Notes under the pieces: model-generated
Databases searched by the model: none
Told to the model about the DNA's origin: nothing
The model's input: the letters and a program-made list of their open reading frames with translations, nothing else
Translations under genes and position numbers: made by a program
Source of the DNA: Shewanella maritima
GTDB lineage: Bacteria; Pseudomonadota; Gammaproteobacteria; Enterobacterales; Shewanellaceae
Reading direction: 5' to 3'
NCBI RefSeq assembly: GCF_004295345.1
Contig: NZ_CP036200.1
Span: 4,279,501 to 4,343,500, forward strand
DNA length: 64,000 nucleotides
Shown here: one piece after another, positions 19,970-30,022 of the stretch
Layout: the number at the start of each line of letters is the position of its first letter
How positions within the stretch are numbered: the stretch's first letter is position 1

Positions 19970-21635
19970 TTATTCCTCTAGGGGCAGGCGAACTTGAACC
20001 TGGGTAAGTTTATCAGCTTCACACTCGACGCTCACGCCATACTGTTGGCCAAACTGTGCTTGAATGCGTTTATGGACGATATTCATACCAAGGCCTTCGG
20101 TTGTTTCACTAGGCTGATACAAGCCGGCATTGTCGGTTACCATCAACAGCAAGTCATCACCATCAATTTGTGCACTGACATTAATCACACCTGCTTCAAT
20201 TAGGTGTGAGGTACCATGTTTTACAGCATTTTCAATCAAAGGCTGTAGGGTAAAAGCAGGCATTTTATAGTTGGCTAGCTCATCGCTTATATCGATGTTA
20301 ACCGTAAGCTTATCGATAAATCGCGCTTTTTCGATAGTCAGGTAAGCATCAATATGCTCAAGCTCGTCTTTTAAGGTTACCAGTTCACTTGAGCGTTTCA
20401 GGTTGATACGCAAAAACTGTGAAAGCTGTTGCAGTAGCATCTTTGCCATTTTTGGCTCGCGCTTAATAATGGCGCTGATGGTATTGAGTGCATTAAATAA
20501 AAAGTGTGGATTAACTTGTGCTTGAAGTAGCTTTAATTCAGCTTGCACCAGTAGGTTTTGTTGCTGTTCAAAGCGGCCGTATAGGATTTGGTTGGAGAGT
20601 AACCTTGCGATCCCCTCACCAAGAGTACGATTGATATTCAAGAATAATTTATTTTTTGGCTCATACAGTTTAATGGTGCCAATAACCTCGTTGTTGCTTC
20701 TAAGGGGAATAACAAGGCTTGAACCCAGCGGGCACTTGTTCGATAACGAGCAGGCATAAGGAATATCCACACCATCTGCAAACATCACTTTATTCTGGCT
20801 GATAGCGTCTAGGGTTATTTGTGAAGATATAGGCGTACCTGGCAAATGGTGATCATCCCCAATACCAATAAATGCCAGTAACTTTTCATTGTCAGTAATG
20901 GCAACCGCGCCAACCTGAGTTTCTTCAATAACAATTTTAGCTACTTGACTACTGCTTTGTTGATCAAACCCTTTGGATAATAGGCCGACACTGCGCTCGG
21001 CAATCTTTAGCGCTTTGGCGGAGAAGCTCGATGATAGTTTGTCGAACATGGTTTTCTGGTCGCGGATCATGCTCATAAACATAGCCGCGCCCAAGGCATT
21101 GACTAACAACATCGGCGGGGCGATTTCTTTAACGAGTGCGAGAGATTGATCAAATGGCTTGGCAACTAGCAAGATAATCAGCATTTGCATTACCTCGGCG
21201 CAAAAGGTCACGAGAAATACCTGCATTGGATGGTAAATAAGCTCACTCTTGTCATTACGCTTTAAATACAGGTGTACTAAACCAGCTGTAAGCCCTTCGA
21301 GCGTGGTTGAAATAGCACAAGCAACATCGGTAAAACCGCCGAGGCTATACCTGTGTAAACCACCCGTAAGGCCGACAAAAAAACCTGTTACAGGACCACC
21401 AAGTAAGCCGCCGAGCACTGCGCCCATTGCCCGAGTATTGGCAATGGCCCCGTGGTTTGCTCACCAAAGTAGGTTGCCATAATACAAAAGCCAGAAAATA
21501 TCAGATAGATATACACCTTGTGGGCAAGCGTTTTGATGTTTCTGTAAACAGCTTGAATAGCGGGGTTTTACTCAACAGGTAAACGATAACCAAATAAAGG
21601 CACATTTGCTGAGTCAGTAACAGAATAAGTGACAT
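19970..21635 (-). pseudogene. btsS: LytS-type sensor kinase BtsS (YehU-like), frameshifted near N-terminus
   Basis: The long frame covers the end of the 5TM_LYT membrane sensor (LLGGPVTGFFVGLTGGLHRYS), a GAF-like domain with GIGDDHHLPG, and the kinase core with the phospho-His motif NPHFLFNALNTI and LQPLIENAVKHGTS. The N-terminus lies upstream in other frames: ATG 21635 begins MSLILLLTQQMCLYLVIVYL, close to E. coli BtsS. Two missing bases, at GGG 21522-21524 and CCCC 21448-21451, would restore a 555-residue protein (E. coli about 561). BtsS is a high-affinity pyruvate receptor. As written the gene lacks its first membrane helices. Confidence 0.88.
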
Positions 21636-21759
21636 GGTGTAGCTCTTGTTTGCTTTTTAGGTGTTCGCGTTTTTAAGGTTTAACATTTCTAGGTTTTCAC
21701 GTGCTAGTGTAAAGTCGCGTCATACAATGCAGGCAGAGCTGCTTTGTTTTATCGTTTAG

Positions 21760-22113
21760 TTACTTACGTTTTTTGTTTAACAATTTAGTCTGTGCTGAAC
21801 TCGACTTACTGCAAAAATCGTCGATTAAAATCCGTAAGATCTTTGACTTAGCAATATTACTATTTTGATTTATTTCATCTAGCTGTGAAATACTTTTTTC
21901 GGTAAGTGTGAAGGTGGCACGGCGATAAACTTTTGCGCTGTTTTTATCTAAGCCTTTAATAAACTCGGCAGTGGTTTGCTGCGGTGGTTGTTCGCCATCG
22001 ATGAGTGACTTTTTACCAAAAGCATAGTTATTGGCGTCTTCAATAAAGTCGTCAACAGAAACCGCTTTGCGGCGGTTCTTCGGAAGCTTACGTTTGAGAT
22101 CAGTTAAACTCAT
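21760..22113 (-). CDS. Small basic protein paired with ParA (possible ribbon-helix-helix)
   Basis: A protein of 117 residues from the ATG at 22113, which overlaps the end of the ParA gene by 14 bases. The N-terminus (LKRKLPKNRRKAVSVDDFIE) is basic. The C-terminal part, RRATFTLTEKSISQLDEINQ followed by a helix with KSKILRILIDDF, looks like a ribbon-helix-helix DNA-binding domain. Partition systems of the ParF/ParG kind pair a ParA ATPase with such a small RHH protein. No named family was recognised. The longer frame from 22167 lies inside parA and is unlikely to be used. Confidence 0.6.
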   Translation of the reverse strand: MSLTDLKRKLPKNRRKAVSVDDFIEDANNYAFGKKSLIDGEQPPQQTTAEFIKGLDKNSAKVYRRATFTLTEKSISQLDEINQNSNIAKSKILRILIDDFCSKSSSAQTKLLNKKRK

Positions 22114-22768
22114 AGCTATTTTCTGGTGGTATAGCGAAAAGTTCATCGGTGATGGCGCGGATTTCATCGGCAGCTTTGCCTTCTGGCTCTATTTCAAGTA
22201 CTGATGAACCAGACTCTTCACTGTCATCGTAGATGTTACGACTAAAAGTGACAGAATTTAGTGCGCGCAATCCGTAAGACTCTACCACTTCTTTAGCCTC
22301 AAGGATCCGCTTATATTGTGATGGTAGGGCGGGGCACTGGGTCATTACAATGGTGGCGACCATTTTAGGGTTGACCATCTTACAGGTGCTTAGCATGTCT
22401 TCCATGTGTGGCAGGGTTTTTAAATCGCGACGTTTTGGTCTCAGCGGAATAACCACATAAGTGGCTACCGACATAGCAGCACGCATCGCTAAGTTATCCT
22501 GACCACCACAGTCGACAATAACATAATCAAAACGCTCATCAAGACTCAGTAAATCATTGCGAATTTTTCCGTAGAGCTGAATACAGTTGATAGCAGGGAG
22601 TTCTGGGTCGTTGTTACGCGCTTGGATCCAATCTGAAGTAGTACGCTGCGGGTCACAGTCCACCATCAATACATTGGCATTGAATTTTTGAGTAATATTG
22701 ACCGCTAGGTTTTGCGCTAAGCAGCTTTTGCCGCTACCGCCTTTTTCGCCGCCAACTAGCAATATCAT
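22100..22768 (-). CDS. ParA/MinD-type ATPase
   Basis: A 222-residue deviant-Walker ATPase starting at ATG 22768, which has a strong GGGAG site 7 nt upstream. Walker A GGEKGGSGKSCLAQNLA is at the very N-terminus, followed by VDCDPQRTTSDW and Walker B VIVDCGGQDN. It is of the short ParF/MipZ-like class without the N-terminal helix-turn-helix of plasmid P1 ParA. Its partner gene overlaps its stop. No plasmid or phage genes surround it, so this is a chromosomal orphan ParA that may position a cell component; which one cannot be told. Confidence 0.8.
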   Translation of the reverse strand: MILLVGGEKGGSGKSCLAQNLAVNITQKFNANVLMVDCDPQRTTSDWIQARNNDPELPAINCIQLYGKIRNDLLSLDERFDYVIVDCGGQDNLAMRAAMSVATYVVIPLRPKRRDLKTLPHMEDMLSTCKMVNPKMVATIVMTQCPALPSQYKRILEAKEVVESYGLRALNSVTFSRNIYDDSEESGSSVLEIEPEGKAADEIRAITDELFAIPPENSYEFN

Positions 22769-22921
22769 ATTCGTCTCCCTTTGCGCCACGAGGCAATGTT
22801 GAACTTAGGCTACTGCATGCAAGTGATTGACTTATTTCGCCGAATAAAATTGCGTGCCAATAATAAAGATTATAGGACACATCTGACATTTTACTTTGCC
22901 GATAAGCTGTTCAGTCTTGCT

Positions 22922-23224
22922 TTACACCAGTTGCATCGCAATATGAAAGCTGTTTTCGTCGGCTGCAGAGCAGCGGCAAACTTGACCTTTAATGGTATTT
23001 TGTTGTGGTGTGCCTTGATTAAAGGTGAGGGCAACGAGCGCACCGACTTTAAAGGCTTGTTTGTATTCAAATAGCACACCTTTTCGGGCGAGGTCGAGAC
23101 AGGTTGCATCATCTTCTATAGCTTGGCCTTGATCATCAATCCAGTGCAGGCGTACTGGCTCGGCTTCCATATCTACGCGAAGTGACGCGCGCTTTTCTTT
23201 AAAACCAGTTGGCTCGTTCGCCAT
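22922..23224 (-). CDS. PilZ domain protein
   Basis: A 100-residue single-domain PilZ protein. The c-di-GMP motif is visible as KEKRASLRVD (RxxxR type) near residue 10 and as DLARKGVLFEY (D/NxSxxG-like, with the Ser replaced by Ala) near 45. It probably binds or once bound cyclic di-GMP. The start at ATG 23224 is chosen because AGGAG lies 8 nt upstream; the longer frame from GTG 23233 would leave no room for a ribosome site. Monocistronic. Confidence 0.75.
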   Translation of the reverse strand: MANEPTGFKEKRASLRVDMEAEPVRLHWIDDQGQAIEDDATCLDLARKGVLFEYKQAFKVGALVALTFNQGTPQQNTIKGQVCRCSAADENSFHIAMQLV

Positions 23225-23418
23225 AACCATCACTCCTTTGTCGTGGTTGGTACTTAGAATTTATCAGGCTAGTGTATTAGTTTTAGCATAAACAAGATGT
23301 TAAGCAATAGCCAAGCGCCTCTAGTCGTTGTTAATTTACTGCTACAGGCGCTAAATGTGGGTTATCAAAACTCGCCTTGGTTAGTCTTCCATGTCTTTGT
23401 TCTTTGGGTAAGGCAGTT

Positions 23419-23790
23419 TTAATTGCCCCAACGGATCACAATTACCGTGCATGCTAACACAATGGTGGAGATAGAGATGGCAAGTACGCGCCAGTCGTCC
23501 ATGCCTTTCATGTCGAGAATGAGGTATCGCGCTAACGCAACTATGGCAATATATAGCGGCATTCGAATAGGTAGTTTACCTGATTCAAGATAGTTAACTA
23601 CCATTGCGAGTACTTCGAGGTAGATAAAGAGTAAAAGCAGGTCGGCGAGCTGCACTGTTTTAATATTAAACATGTGCAAAATTTCTTCACCAATTGCGTA
23701 AACGGTCGCAATAGAAATGATGAACAAGACTACGTGTTCAATCATCTTCAGGCTTTTTACACCAATTTTACGCAGTGCGGTATCAGGCAT
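23419..23790 (-). CDS. psiE: PsiE family phosphate-starvation-inducible membrane protein
   Basis: A 123-residue protein with four membrane segments (about 18-38, 48-68, 75-95 and 103-121). It carries the family pattern HMFNIKTVQLADLLLLFIYLEVL and RMPLYIAIVALARYLILD typical of PsiE. In E. coli the gene responds to phosphate starvation and CRP, but its function is unknown. No Pho box was recognised here. Confidence 0.85.
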   Translation of the reverse strand: MPDTALRKIGVKSLKMIEHVVLFIISIATVYAIGEEILHMFNIKTVQLADLLLLFIYLEVLAMVVNYLESGKLPIRMPLYIAIVALARYLILDMKGMDDWRVLAISISTIVLACTVIVIRWGN

Positions 23791-23874
23791 GACAAGTATC
23801 CATAAAAATCAACATAATGGCTCAAGTATATGCCCGACAATGTCAATCGTTGCAGTGATCTAGTTCAAAGAAAC

Positions 23875-23910
23875 AAAAAAGGCCAACTATCTGTGATAAT
23901 AGGCCTTAAT
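23875..23910 (-). terminator. Probable terminator of suhB
   Basis: Imperfect hairpin with GGCC arms (AAGGCC ... GGCCTT) plus additional ACTAT/ATAaT pairing. On the minus strand it is followed by a run of six T. Confidence 0.5.
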
Positions 23911-23956
23911 TTTCAGCTTTATGAGGATAAGGCTGATGTCATGAGTGCAAAATAAC

Positions 23957-24760
23957 TTAGCGTTGTAATGCTTCGTTAAGCAGTGGACGCATGGTTTTGA
24001 TTAGCTTAGCAGTGACTTTTGGGCTACCAGCAACAATGTTACCTGATGCAAGGTAGTTGTGAGCACCTGTGAAGTCTGTAACTGTGCCGCCAGCTTCGCG
24101 ACAGATAAGGTCACCTGCAGCGATGTCCCATGGTTTTAGGCCGATTTCAAAGTAACCGTCCATACGACCCGCAGCAACGTATGCTAGATCTAACGCAGCA
24201 GAGCCTGCACGGCGAATGTCAGCACATTGTGGGAATACCGCACCTAGAATATTCATGTAAGTTTCGGTGTGCTGGCGAGCCTTGAATGGGAAACCCGTTG
24301 CGATGATAGTGCCATCTAGATCGTTAACTTGAGTAACGCGTAGACGGAAATCGTTCACTTTTGCGCCTTTACCGCGCACGGCTGAGAATAGCTCGTCACG
24401 AACCGGGTCGTAAACGACTGCAACTTCAACTTTGCCTTTGTATTGAACCGCGATAGAAACCGCGAAATGAGGGATACCACGAACGAAGTTAGTGGTACCA
24501 TCCAGTGGGTCTACAATCCATACGTAATCTTTATTCTCACCACGGTTTTCGCCGTCTTCTTCACCCACAATAGTATGGTCAGGGTAAGACTTACGAATTT
24601 GATAAACGATGGCTGATTCAGCTTCCTTGTCAACGCTCGTAACGTAGTCGTTCATTCCTTTCGCACTAACCTCGACACGGTCAAGTTCGTTAAAAGCGCG
24701 CATGATAGTTTGGCCCGCCGCGCGTGCTGCGCGTGTGGCAATAGTGAGCATTGGATGCAT
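23957..24760 (-). CDS. suhB: Inositol-1-monophosphatase SuhB
   Basis: A 267-residue Mg2+-dependent phosphatase of the inositol monophosphatase family; in E. coli SuhB also joins the rRNA antitermination complex. Metal-binding motifs are all present: GEED near residue 67, DPLDGTTNF near 84, and WDIAAGDLI near 212. It diverges from trmJ. The length and sequence are typical. Confidence 0.96.
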   Translation of the reverse strand: MHPMLTIATRAARAAGQTIMRAFNELDRVEVSAKGMNDYVTSVDKEAESAIVYQIRKSYPDHTIVGEEDGENRGENKDYVWIVDPLDGTTNFVRGIPHFAVSIAVQYKGKVEVAVVYDPVRDELFSAVRGKGAKVNDFRLRVTQVNDLDGTIIATGFPFKARQHTETYMNILGAVFPQCADIRRAGSAALDLAYVAAGRMDGYFEIGLKPWDIAAGDLICREAGGTVTDFTGAHNYLASGNIVAGSPKVTAKLIKTMRPLLNEALQR

Positions 24761-24914
24761 TGCAATCCCCTGGATGTTAAAGAACGTATATAAAATAGCC
24801 GGCGTATTATACTCAATTTGCTGGTTATATCAAATGCAGATTTTCATATAACCATGTAATCTCCCTTGTGTTAGTATGCGCAGATTGAATTTTCCTTAAA
24901 ATAGATCAAGTTAC

Positions 24915-25661
24915 ATGCTAAGTAATATCCGCGTCGTCCTCGTCGGCACGTCACACCCTGGTAATATTGGCTCTACTGCCAGAGCAATGAAGACCATGGG
25001 CCTTACCAATTTATATTTAGCTGAGCCTCGCGTTGAACCTGATGGTCATTCTATTGCACTTGCAGCGGGCGCGGCAGATATTCTTGAAAACTTAACCAGA
25101 GTTGATTCATTAGAAGAAGCGATTGCCGATTGTAGCCTAGTCATTGCCACAAGTGCTCGCAGCCGTACTCTTGATTGGCCAATGCTAGAGCCTCGTGAAG
25201 CGGGTGAGAAACTTGCGCAGCGCAGTGAAACTGGCCCTGTTGCCATTGTCTTTGGTCGTGAAAATCATGGTTTAAGTAACGAAGAGCTGCAAAAGTGTCA
25301 TTACCACCTAACCATTCCGGCCAATCCTGAATATAGCTCGCTTAACTTAGCGCAAGCTGTGCAGTTGATTTGTTATGAAACTCGGGTTGCTCAGTTAGCG
25401 CTTGATGAGTCAGGAAAACAAGTTACCGAGGAAGAATACCCGCTATCTGAAGATTTAGAGCGATTTTTCACTCACCTTGAAACAACTTTGAGTAAAACCG
25501 GGTTTATTATTAAGAACCATCCCGGTCAGGTGATGGTTAAGCTGCGCCGCTTGTTTACTAAAGCAAGAATTGAGGCTGCAGAAATGAACATTTTGCGCGG
25601 TATTTTAACCTCAATCGATAAAAAGATTGTTGAGCCTTCGCAAGAAGAGTCAGACAAATAG
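24915..25661 (+). CDS. trmJ: tRNA (Cm32/Um32) methyltransferase TrmJ
   Basis: A 248-residue SPOUT methyltransferase that 2'-O-methylates position 32 of several tRNAs using SAM. N-terminal [27 protein letters not shown], with the catalytic Arg, and the knot motifs [15 protein letters not shown] and [16 protein letters not shown] are visible. The C-terminal helical extension is present. It is 24 bp upstream of cysE, in the trmJ-cysE-isc arrangement common in gammaproteobacteria. Confidence 0.95.
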   Translation: MLSNIRVVLVGTSHPGNIGSTARAMKTMGLTNLYLAEPRVEPDGHSIALAAGAADILENLTRVDSLEEAIADCSLVIATSARSRTLDWPMLEPREAGEKLAQRSETGPVAIVFGRENHGLSNEELQKCHYHLTIPANPEYSSLNLAQAVQLICYETRVAQLALDESGKQVTEEEYPLSEDLERFFTHLETTLSKTGFIIKNHPGQVMVKLRRLFTKARIEAAEMNILRGILTSIDKKIVEPSQEESDK

Positions 25662-25685
25662 CGTCCGTCCATTAGGGAGAGTTAT

Positions 25686-26507
25686 ATGGGCATTATCTCC
25701 ACCATAAAAGAAGATATCGCATCCATCTATCATCGCGACCCAGCCGCGAACAGTAATATTGAGATCCTACTCAATTATCCAGGCATGCAGGCAATTTGGT
25801 TGCACCGTATTAGCAACAAGCTATGGCTTAAAAACTGGAACCTAACGGCGCGATGTTTGTCGACTTTTTCTCGTTGGTTAACGGGCGTTGAAATTCACCC
25901 CGGTGCGACTATTGGTCGTCGTTTTTTCATTGACCATGGTATGGGAGTGGTGATTGGTGAAACCGCCGAGATTGGCGATGATTGTACCTTGTACCACAGT
26001 GTTACCTTAGGCGGTACTACTTGGCAGTCCGGCAAACGCCATCCAACCCTTGAAAATAATGTAGTTATTGGTGCCGGCGCCAAAGTGCTAGGCCCGATCA
26101 CCATGCATGAAGGAGCCCGAGTTGGTTCCAACTCTGTGGTAGTAAAAGATGTGCCTGCAGGTAAAACGGTAGTTGGTATTCCAGGGCGAATCGTTGCAGC
26201 CGCTAGCGAGCAGTCTAAAGAAACGTCTGAGCGACGCAGCCAGATGGCCAAGAAATACGGCTTTGACGCGTATGCGGTATCACCGGACAACCCAGACCCT
26301 GTCGCAAATGCCATTGGGCAAATGCTTGATCATATGCACCTAATGGACTCAAAAGTGCAAGAAGTGTGTCAGGCGGTGCAATCTATGGGTGGTGAAGTAT
26401 GCACTGAAAAACTACCTGAGCTTAACGTTGATGAATTTAACGAAGCTGAGCGCGCCGCGGCTGAAAAGCGCAAGCAGGAAATTGATGAGTTTGACCCGCA
26501 TATTTAA
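25686..26507 (+). CDS. cysE: Serine O-acetyltransferase CysE
   Basis: A 273-residue enzyme making O-acetylserine, the first step of cysteine synthesis from serine. The left-handed beta-helix hexapeptide repeats run from about residue 70 to 170, with the catalytic His in [18 protein letters not shown] and the GGT loop. The C-terminal tail beyond 180 is long and charged and may hold the cysteine-synthase-binding end (PHI). Cysteine made here supplies sulfur for the downstream IscS. Confidence 0.95.
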   Translation: MGIISTIKEDIASIYHRDPAANSNIEILLNYPGMQAIWLHRISNKLWLKNWNLTARCLSTFSRWLTGVEIHPGATIGRRFFIDHGMGVVIGETAEIGDDCTLYHSVTLGGTTWQSGKRHPTLENNVVIGAGAKVLGPITMHEGARVGSNSVVVKDVPAGKTVVGIPGRIVAAASEQSKETSERRSQMAKKYGFDAYAVSPDNPDPVANAIGQMLDHMHLMDSKVQEVCQAVQSMGGEVCTEKLPELNVDEFNEAERAAAEKRKQEIDEFDPHI

Positions 26508-26782
26508 ACCGTGACAAATAGCCTCGTTTAAGTTGCCTGCTTTAGCTGTTGATGGTTTAGTTATCGGTACTTAGGCTGTCGGTAAGTTGGGCTACGTTAA
26601 ATGGGGCTACGTCTTTAGTGATTCAAGAGGCAATTGAGCTTTTATCCCGAAAACTGTTAGCTATTACTCATTAATTGTTATTTGCCCTGAATAAATGTTT
26701 CTTAGCCATTGAATAATTGACTTCAAAAAGGTTAAATACCCAGCAAATGAGTAGGGTGTTTTGCATTTTGTGAAGTACCGCA
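26508..26782. other. Gene-free stretch between cysE and iscR
   Basis: No ORF with a ribosome site or clear terminator was found. The AT-rich sequence has no recognisable repeat. The regulatory part starts at 26783. Confidence 0.6.
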
Positions 26783-26832
26783 ATACTTGAGTAAATTACT
26801 GGGATAAATACTTGACTAAATTACTCGGGTAT
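26783..26832 (+). promoter_or_regulatory. Two abutting IscR type 1 sites at the isc promoter
   Basis: Two 25-bp elements at 26783-26807 and 26808-26832 share ATACTTGA[G/C]TAAATTACT followed by GGGATAA or CGGGTAT. This matches the [2Fe-2S]-IscR operator pattern that begins ATA, has GACT in the left half and ends in AT. A -10 hexamer TATGAT (26830-26835) overlaps the end of the second site, so bound IscR would block RNA polymerase. IscR autoregulation is established in E. coli. Confidence 0.75.
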
Positions 26833-26872
26833 GATGCAATTGCACCATACTTTTTGGGAGCAGTAGAAAGTT

Positions 26873-27334
26873 ATGAAACTTACATCAAAAGGTCGCTACG
26901 CAGTGACCGCCATGCTAGATGTTGCCATTCATTCATCGCTAGGGCCTGTTCCCTTGGCCGATATTTCTGAAAGACAGGGTATTTCGCTGTCTTATCTTGA
27001 ACAACTCTTCGCCAAATTACGTAAACAAGGTCTTGTTGCAAGTGTCCGTGGCCCAGGTGGTGGTTATCGCTTAGGTCTAAAAGCAGATGACATCTCGGTT
27101 GGCATGGTTGTGCATGCCGTTGATGAGTCCGTTGATGCAACTCGCTGTCAAGGTCAAGGTAACTGCCAAAGTGGCAGTCGTTGTTTAACTCATTCGTTAT
27201 GGGGTGATTTAAGCAAGCAAATCTCTGACTTTTTAGGCGGAATTACCCTTGCCGGGTTAATGGAAAAACGAGATGTGCAGTATATCTCGGTAAAGCAAGA
27301 TGAATTGCAGCAGGAACAAAGAGCCGTTTCGTAA
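26873..27334 (+). CDS. iscR: Fe-S cluster regulator IscR
   Basis: A 153-residue Rrf2-family regulator. The winged helix-turn-helix covers about residues 1-80 with [16 protein letters not shown]. The [2Fe-2S] ligands Cys92, Cys98, Cys104 and His107 are all present. It represses the isc operon when loaded with cluster. First gene of the operon, behind two IscR-type sites. Confidence 0.97.
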   Translation: MKLTSKGRYAVTAMLDVAIHSSLGPVPLADISERQGISLSYLEQLFAKLRKQGLVASVRGPGGGYRLGLKADDISVGMVVHAVDESVDATRCQGQGNCQSGSRCLTHSLWGDLSKQISDFLGGITLAGLMEKRDVQYISVKQDELQQEQRAVS

Positions 27335-27413
27335 GGCTTTGAGTTGATTTGAAAATAATTATTATTTGTACGTTGTATGGTGGCTAAAGGCTGCCCTTGT
27401 ACGGAGTGTGAGT

Positions 27414-28628
27414 ATGAAGCTTCCTATCTATTTAGATTACGCCGCAACAACCCCGGTTGACCCGCGTGTTGCAGATAAAATGGTTAAACACATGACTATG
27501 GACGGTGTTTTTGGCAACCCAGCCTCTCGTTCACACCGTTATGGCTGGCAAGCAGAAGAAGCCGTTGATATTGCGCGTAACCAAATTGCTGACCTTATCA
27601 ATGCGGATCACCGCGAAATCGTGTTCACTTCAGGTGCAACTGAGTCTAGCAACCTTGCAATTAAAGGTATTGCGCACTTTTACCACAAGAAAGGTAAGCA
27701 CATTATCACTAGCAAAACCGAGCATAAGGCGACCCTAGATACTTGTCGTCAATTAGAGCGCGAAGGTTTTGAAGTTACCTACCTTGAGCCAGAAGCAAAC
27801 GGCATCATTCCTCTATCTCGCATTGAAGAAGCAATGCGTGAAGATACAATCCTTGTGAGCATCATGCATGTGAACAACGAAATTGGCGTTGTACATGATG
27901 TGACTGAAATCGGCGAGCTATGCCGCTCGAAGAAAATTTTCTTCCACATGGATGCAGCACAAAGCGCAGGTAAGCTGCCAATCGACGTACAAGAAATGAA
28001 AGTTGACCTTATCTCTATCTCAGGTCACAAAATGTACGGCCCTAAAGGTATTGGTGCACTATATGTTCGCCGTAAACCTCGTATTCGCCTTGAGTCGCAA
28101 ATGCACGGTGGTGGCCATGAGCGCGGTATGCGTAGTGGTACACTTGCTACCCATCAAATCGTTGGTTTTGGTGAGGCTGCAGCGGTTGCTAAGCAAGATA
28201 TGGAAAGCGATAACGCGCGCATTCGTCAGCTACGCGACAAACTATGGAATGGCATCAAGCACATCGAAGAAACTTACATCAATGGCGATATGGAGCAGCG
28301 TTACAGCGGTATCTTTAACGTGAGCTTTAACTTCGTTGAAGGTGAGTCTTTGATGATGGCACTTAAAGATTTAGCAGTATCTTCAGGCTCTGCCTGTACT
28401 TCTGCAAGCTTAGAGCCTAGTTACGTACTACGTGCTTTAGGTCTAAACGATGAAATGGCCCATAGCTCAATTCGTTTTTCTATCGGTCGCTTCACAACAG
28501 ATGAAGAGATTGACCACGCAATTAAAACAATTACCGAGTCTATCGATAAACTACGCGCAATGTCTCCTTTATGGGAAATGTTTAAAGACGGTATCGACTT
28601 AGAAAAAGTGCAGTGGACTCACCACTAA
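27414..28628 (+). CDS. iscS: Cysteine desulfurase IscS
   Basis: A 404-residue PLP enzyme that takes sulfur from cysteine and passes it to IscU and tRNA-modifying enzymes. PLP Lys in [11 protein letters not shown] (about 206) and the catalytic Cys in [14 protein letters not shown] (about 328) are present. The start at ATG 27414 gives the same length as E. coli IscS and has GGAG upstream; the longer frame from 27366 is not used. Confidence 0.97.
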   Translation: MKLPIYLDYAATTPVDPRVADKMVKHMTMDGVFGNPASRSHRYGWQAEEAVDIARNQIADLINADHREIVFTSGATESSNLAIKGIAHFYHKKGKHIITSKTEHKATLDTCRQLEREGFEVTYLEPEANGIIPLSRIEEAMREDTILVSIMHVNNEIGVVHDVTEIGELCRSKKIFFHMDAAQSAGKLPIDVQEMKVDLISISGHKMYGPKGIGALYVRRKPRIRLESQMHGGGHERGMRSGTLATHQIVGFGEAAAVAKQDMESDNARIRQLRDKLWNGIKHIEETYINGDMEQRYSGIFNVSFNFVEGESLMMALKDLAVSSGSACTSASLEPSYVLRALGLNDEMAHSSIRFSIGRFTTDEEIDHAIKTITESIDKLRAMSPLWEMFKDGIDLEKVQWTHH

Positions 28629-28687
28629 TAACAACCGTCTAACAGACGATATTGCATTGTTAAACGAACAGATTTTGGAGTAATACC

Positions 28688-29071
28688 ATGGCTTATAGTG
28701 AAAAAGTAATCGACCATTATGAAAATCCACGTAACGTGGGTTCATTCGAAAAAGACGACCCATCAGTAGTGACTGGTATGGTTGGCGCACCAGCTTGTGG
28801 TGATGTAATGAAACTGCAGCTTAAGATTGATGACGAAGGCATTATCGAAGACGCTAAGTTCAAAACTTATGGTTGCGGCAGTGCGATTGCATCAAGCTCG
28901 CTAGTTACTGAGTGGGTTAAAGGTAAAACTGTTGAAGAAGCTGCAGCAATTAAAAACGCTGACATCGCTGAAGAGCTAGCGCTTCCACCGGTTAAAATCC
29001 ACTGCTCAATTTTGGCTGAAGATGCAATCAAAGCCGCGATTGACGAGTACAAGACTAAACAAGACAAGTAA
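28688..29071 (+). CDS. iscU: Fe-S scaffold protein IscU
   Basis: A 127-residue scaffold on which [2Fe-2S] clusters are built. Ligands Cys37, Asp39, Cys63 and Cys106 and the HscA-recognition motif LPPVK (99-103) are at the expected positions. It follows iscS by 59 bp with a GGAG ribosome site. Confidence 0.98.
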   Translation: MAYSEKVIDHYENPRNVGSFEKDDPSVVTGMVGAPACGDVMKLQLKIDDEGIIEDAKFKTYGCGSAIASSSLVTEWVKGKTVEEAAAIKNADIAEELALPPVKIHCSILAEDAIKAAIDEYKTKQDK

Positions 29072-29086
29072 TATCTGGAGTTAAAC

Positions 29087-29410
29087 ATGGCTATTACAAT
29101 GACCCCAGCAGCGGTAGATCGAGTAAAATCGTTTCTAGCCAATCGTGGTAAGGGGCTTGGATTGCGCCTAGGGTTAAGAACATCCGGATGTTCTGGCATG
29201 GCTTACGTGCTTGAGTTTGTCGATGACCTTAACGACGATGATGAAGTTTACGCTATCGATGGCGTGAACATTATCATCGACGCTAAGAGTTTCATCTATT
29301 TACAAGGCATTGAACTCGACTTTGTAAAAGAAGGCCTAAACGAAGGTTTTCAATTTAACAACCCCAATGCCAAAGGTGAGTGCGGCTGTGGCGAAAGTTT
29401 CACGGTATAA
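29087..29410 (+). CDS. iscA: Iron-sulfur assembly protein IscA
   Basis: A 107-residue A-type carrier. The three conserved cysteines are Cys35, Cys99 and Cys101 (the CGC at the C-terminus). It is thought to deliver iron or clusters, mainly for [4Fe-4S] proteins. It lies 15 bp after iscU. Confidence 0.97.
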   Translation: MAITMTPAAVDRVKSFLANRGKGLGLRLGLRTSGCSGMAYVLEFVDDLNDDDEVYAIDGVNIIIDAKSFIYLQGIELDFVKEGLNEGFQFNNPNAKGECGCGESFTV

Positions 29411-29453
29411 TCGACTCTCTTTGACAATCCAATAGCGCTGTGCGGTCCAATAC

Positions 29454-29978
29454 ATGAACTATTTTGAGCTTTTTCATTTTACGCCAGCCTTTGATATAGA
29501 TACCACAGCGCTTGCAGAACGCTATCGCGAACTGCAGCGCGCGGTACATCCCGACAAATTCGCCCATGAATCTGAGCAACAAAAATTGCTATCTGTGCAA
29601 CGTACCGCGCAGATTAATGACGGGTATCAAACGCTAAAAACACCTCTTCGCCGCGCTGAGCACATGCTTAGTTTGCGCGGTATCGATTTAAGTCACGAAA
29701 CCACCACTGTTAAAGACACCAGTTTCTTAATGCAGCAGATGGAGTGGCGTGAAGCGCTAGAAGACATCAACCACAGTGATGATCCTCAAGATCTAATTGA
29801 CGATTTATACGATTCATTCGCTCAGTTTGAAAAGTCGCTATTTAGTCAGTTATCCTCACTGCTTGAAAACAATAATGAGCAAGACAATTTATCTGCCGCG
29901 GATCAAATTCGTAAGCTCAAGTTTATGGCAAAGTTACAAGACGAGCTGTCGCGCATTGAAGACCAACTGCACGACTAG
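29454..29978 (+). CDS. hscB: Co-chaperone HscB
   Basis: A 174-residue J-domain co-chaperone that brings IscU to HscA. The J domain occupies about residues 1-75 with the HPD motif in [12 protein letters not shown]. The C-terminal three-helix domain binds IscU. Located between iscA and hscA as in other isc operons. Confidence 0.96.
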   Translation: MNYFELFHFTPAFDIDTTALAERYRELQRAVHPDKFAHESEQQKLLSVQRTAQINDGYQTLKTPLRRAEHMLSLRGIDLSHETTTVKDTSFLMQQMEWREALEDINHSDDPQDLIDDLYDSFAQFEKSLFSQLSSLLENNNEQDNLSAADQIRKLKFMAKLQDELSRIEDQLHD

Positions 29979-30022
29979 TTTTTGCCACGCATTTACATAA
30001 CAAATTTACAAGTTGGAACAAT

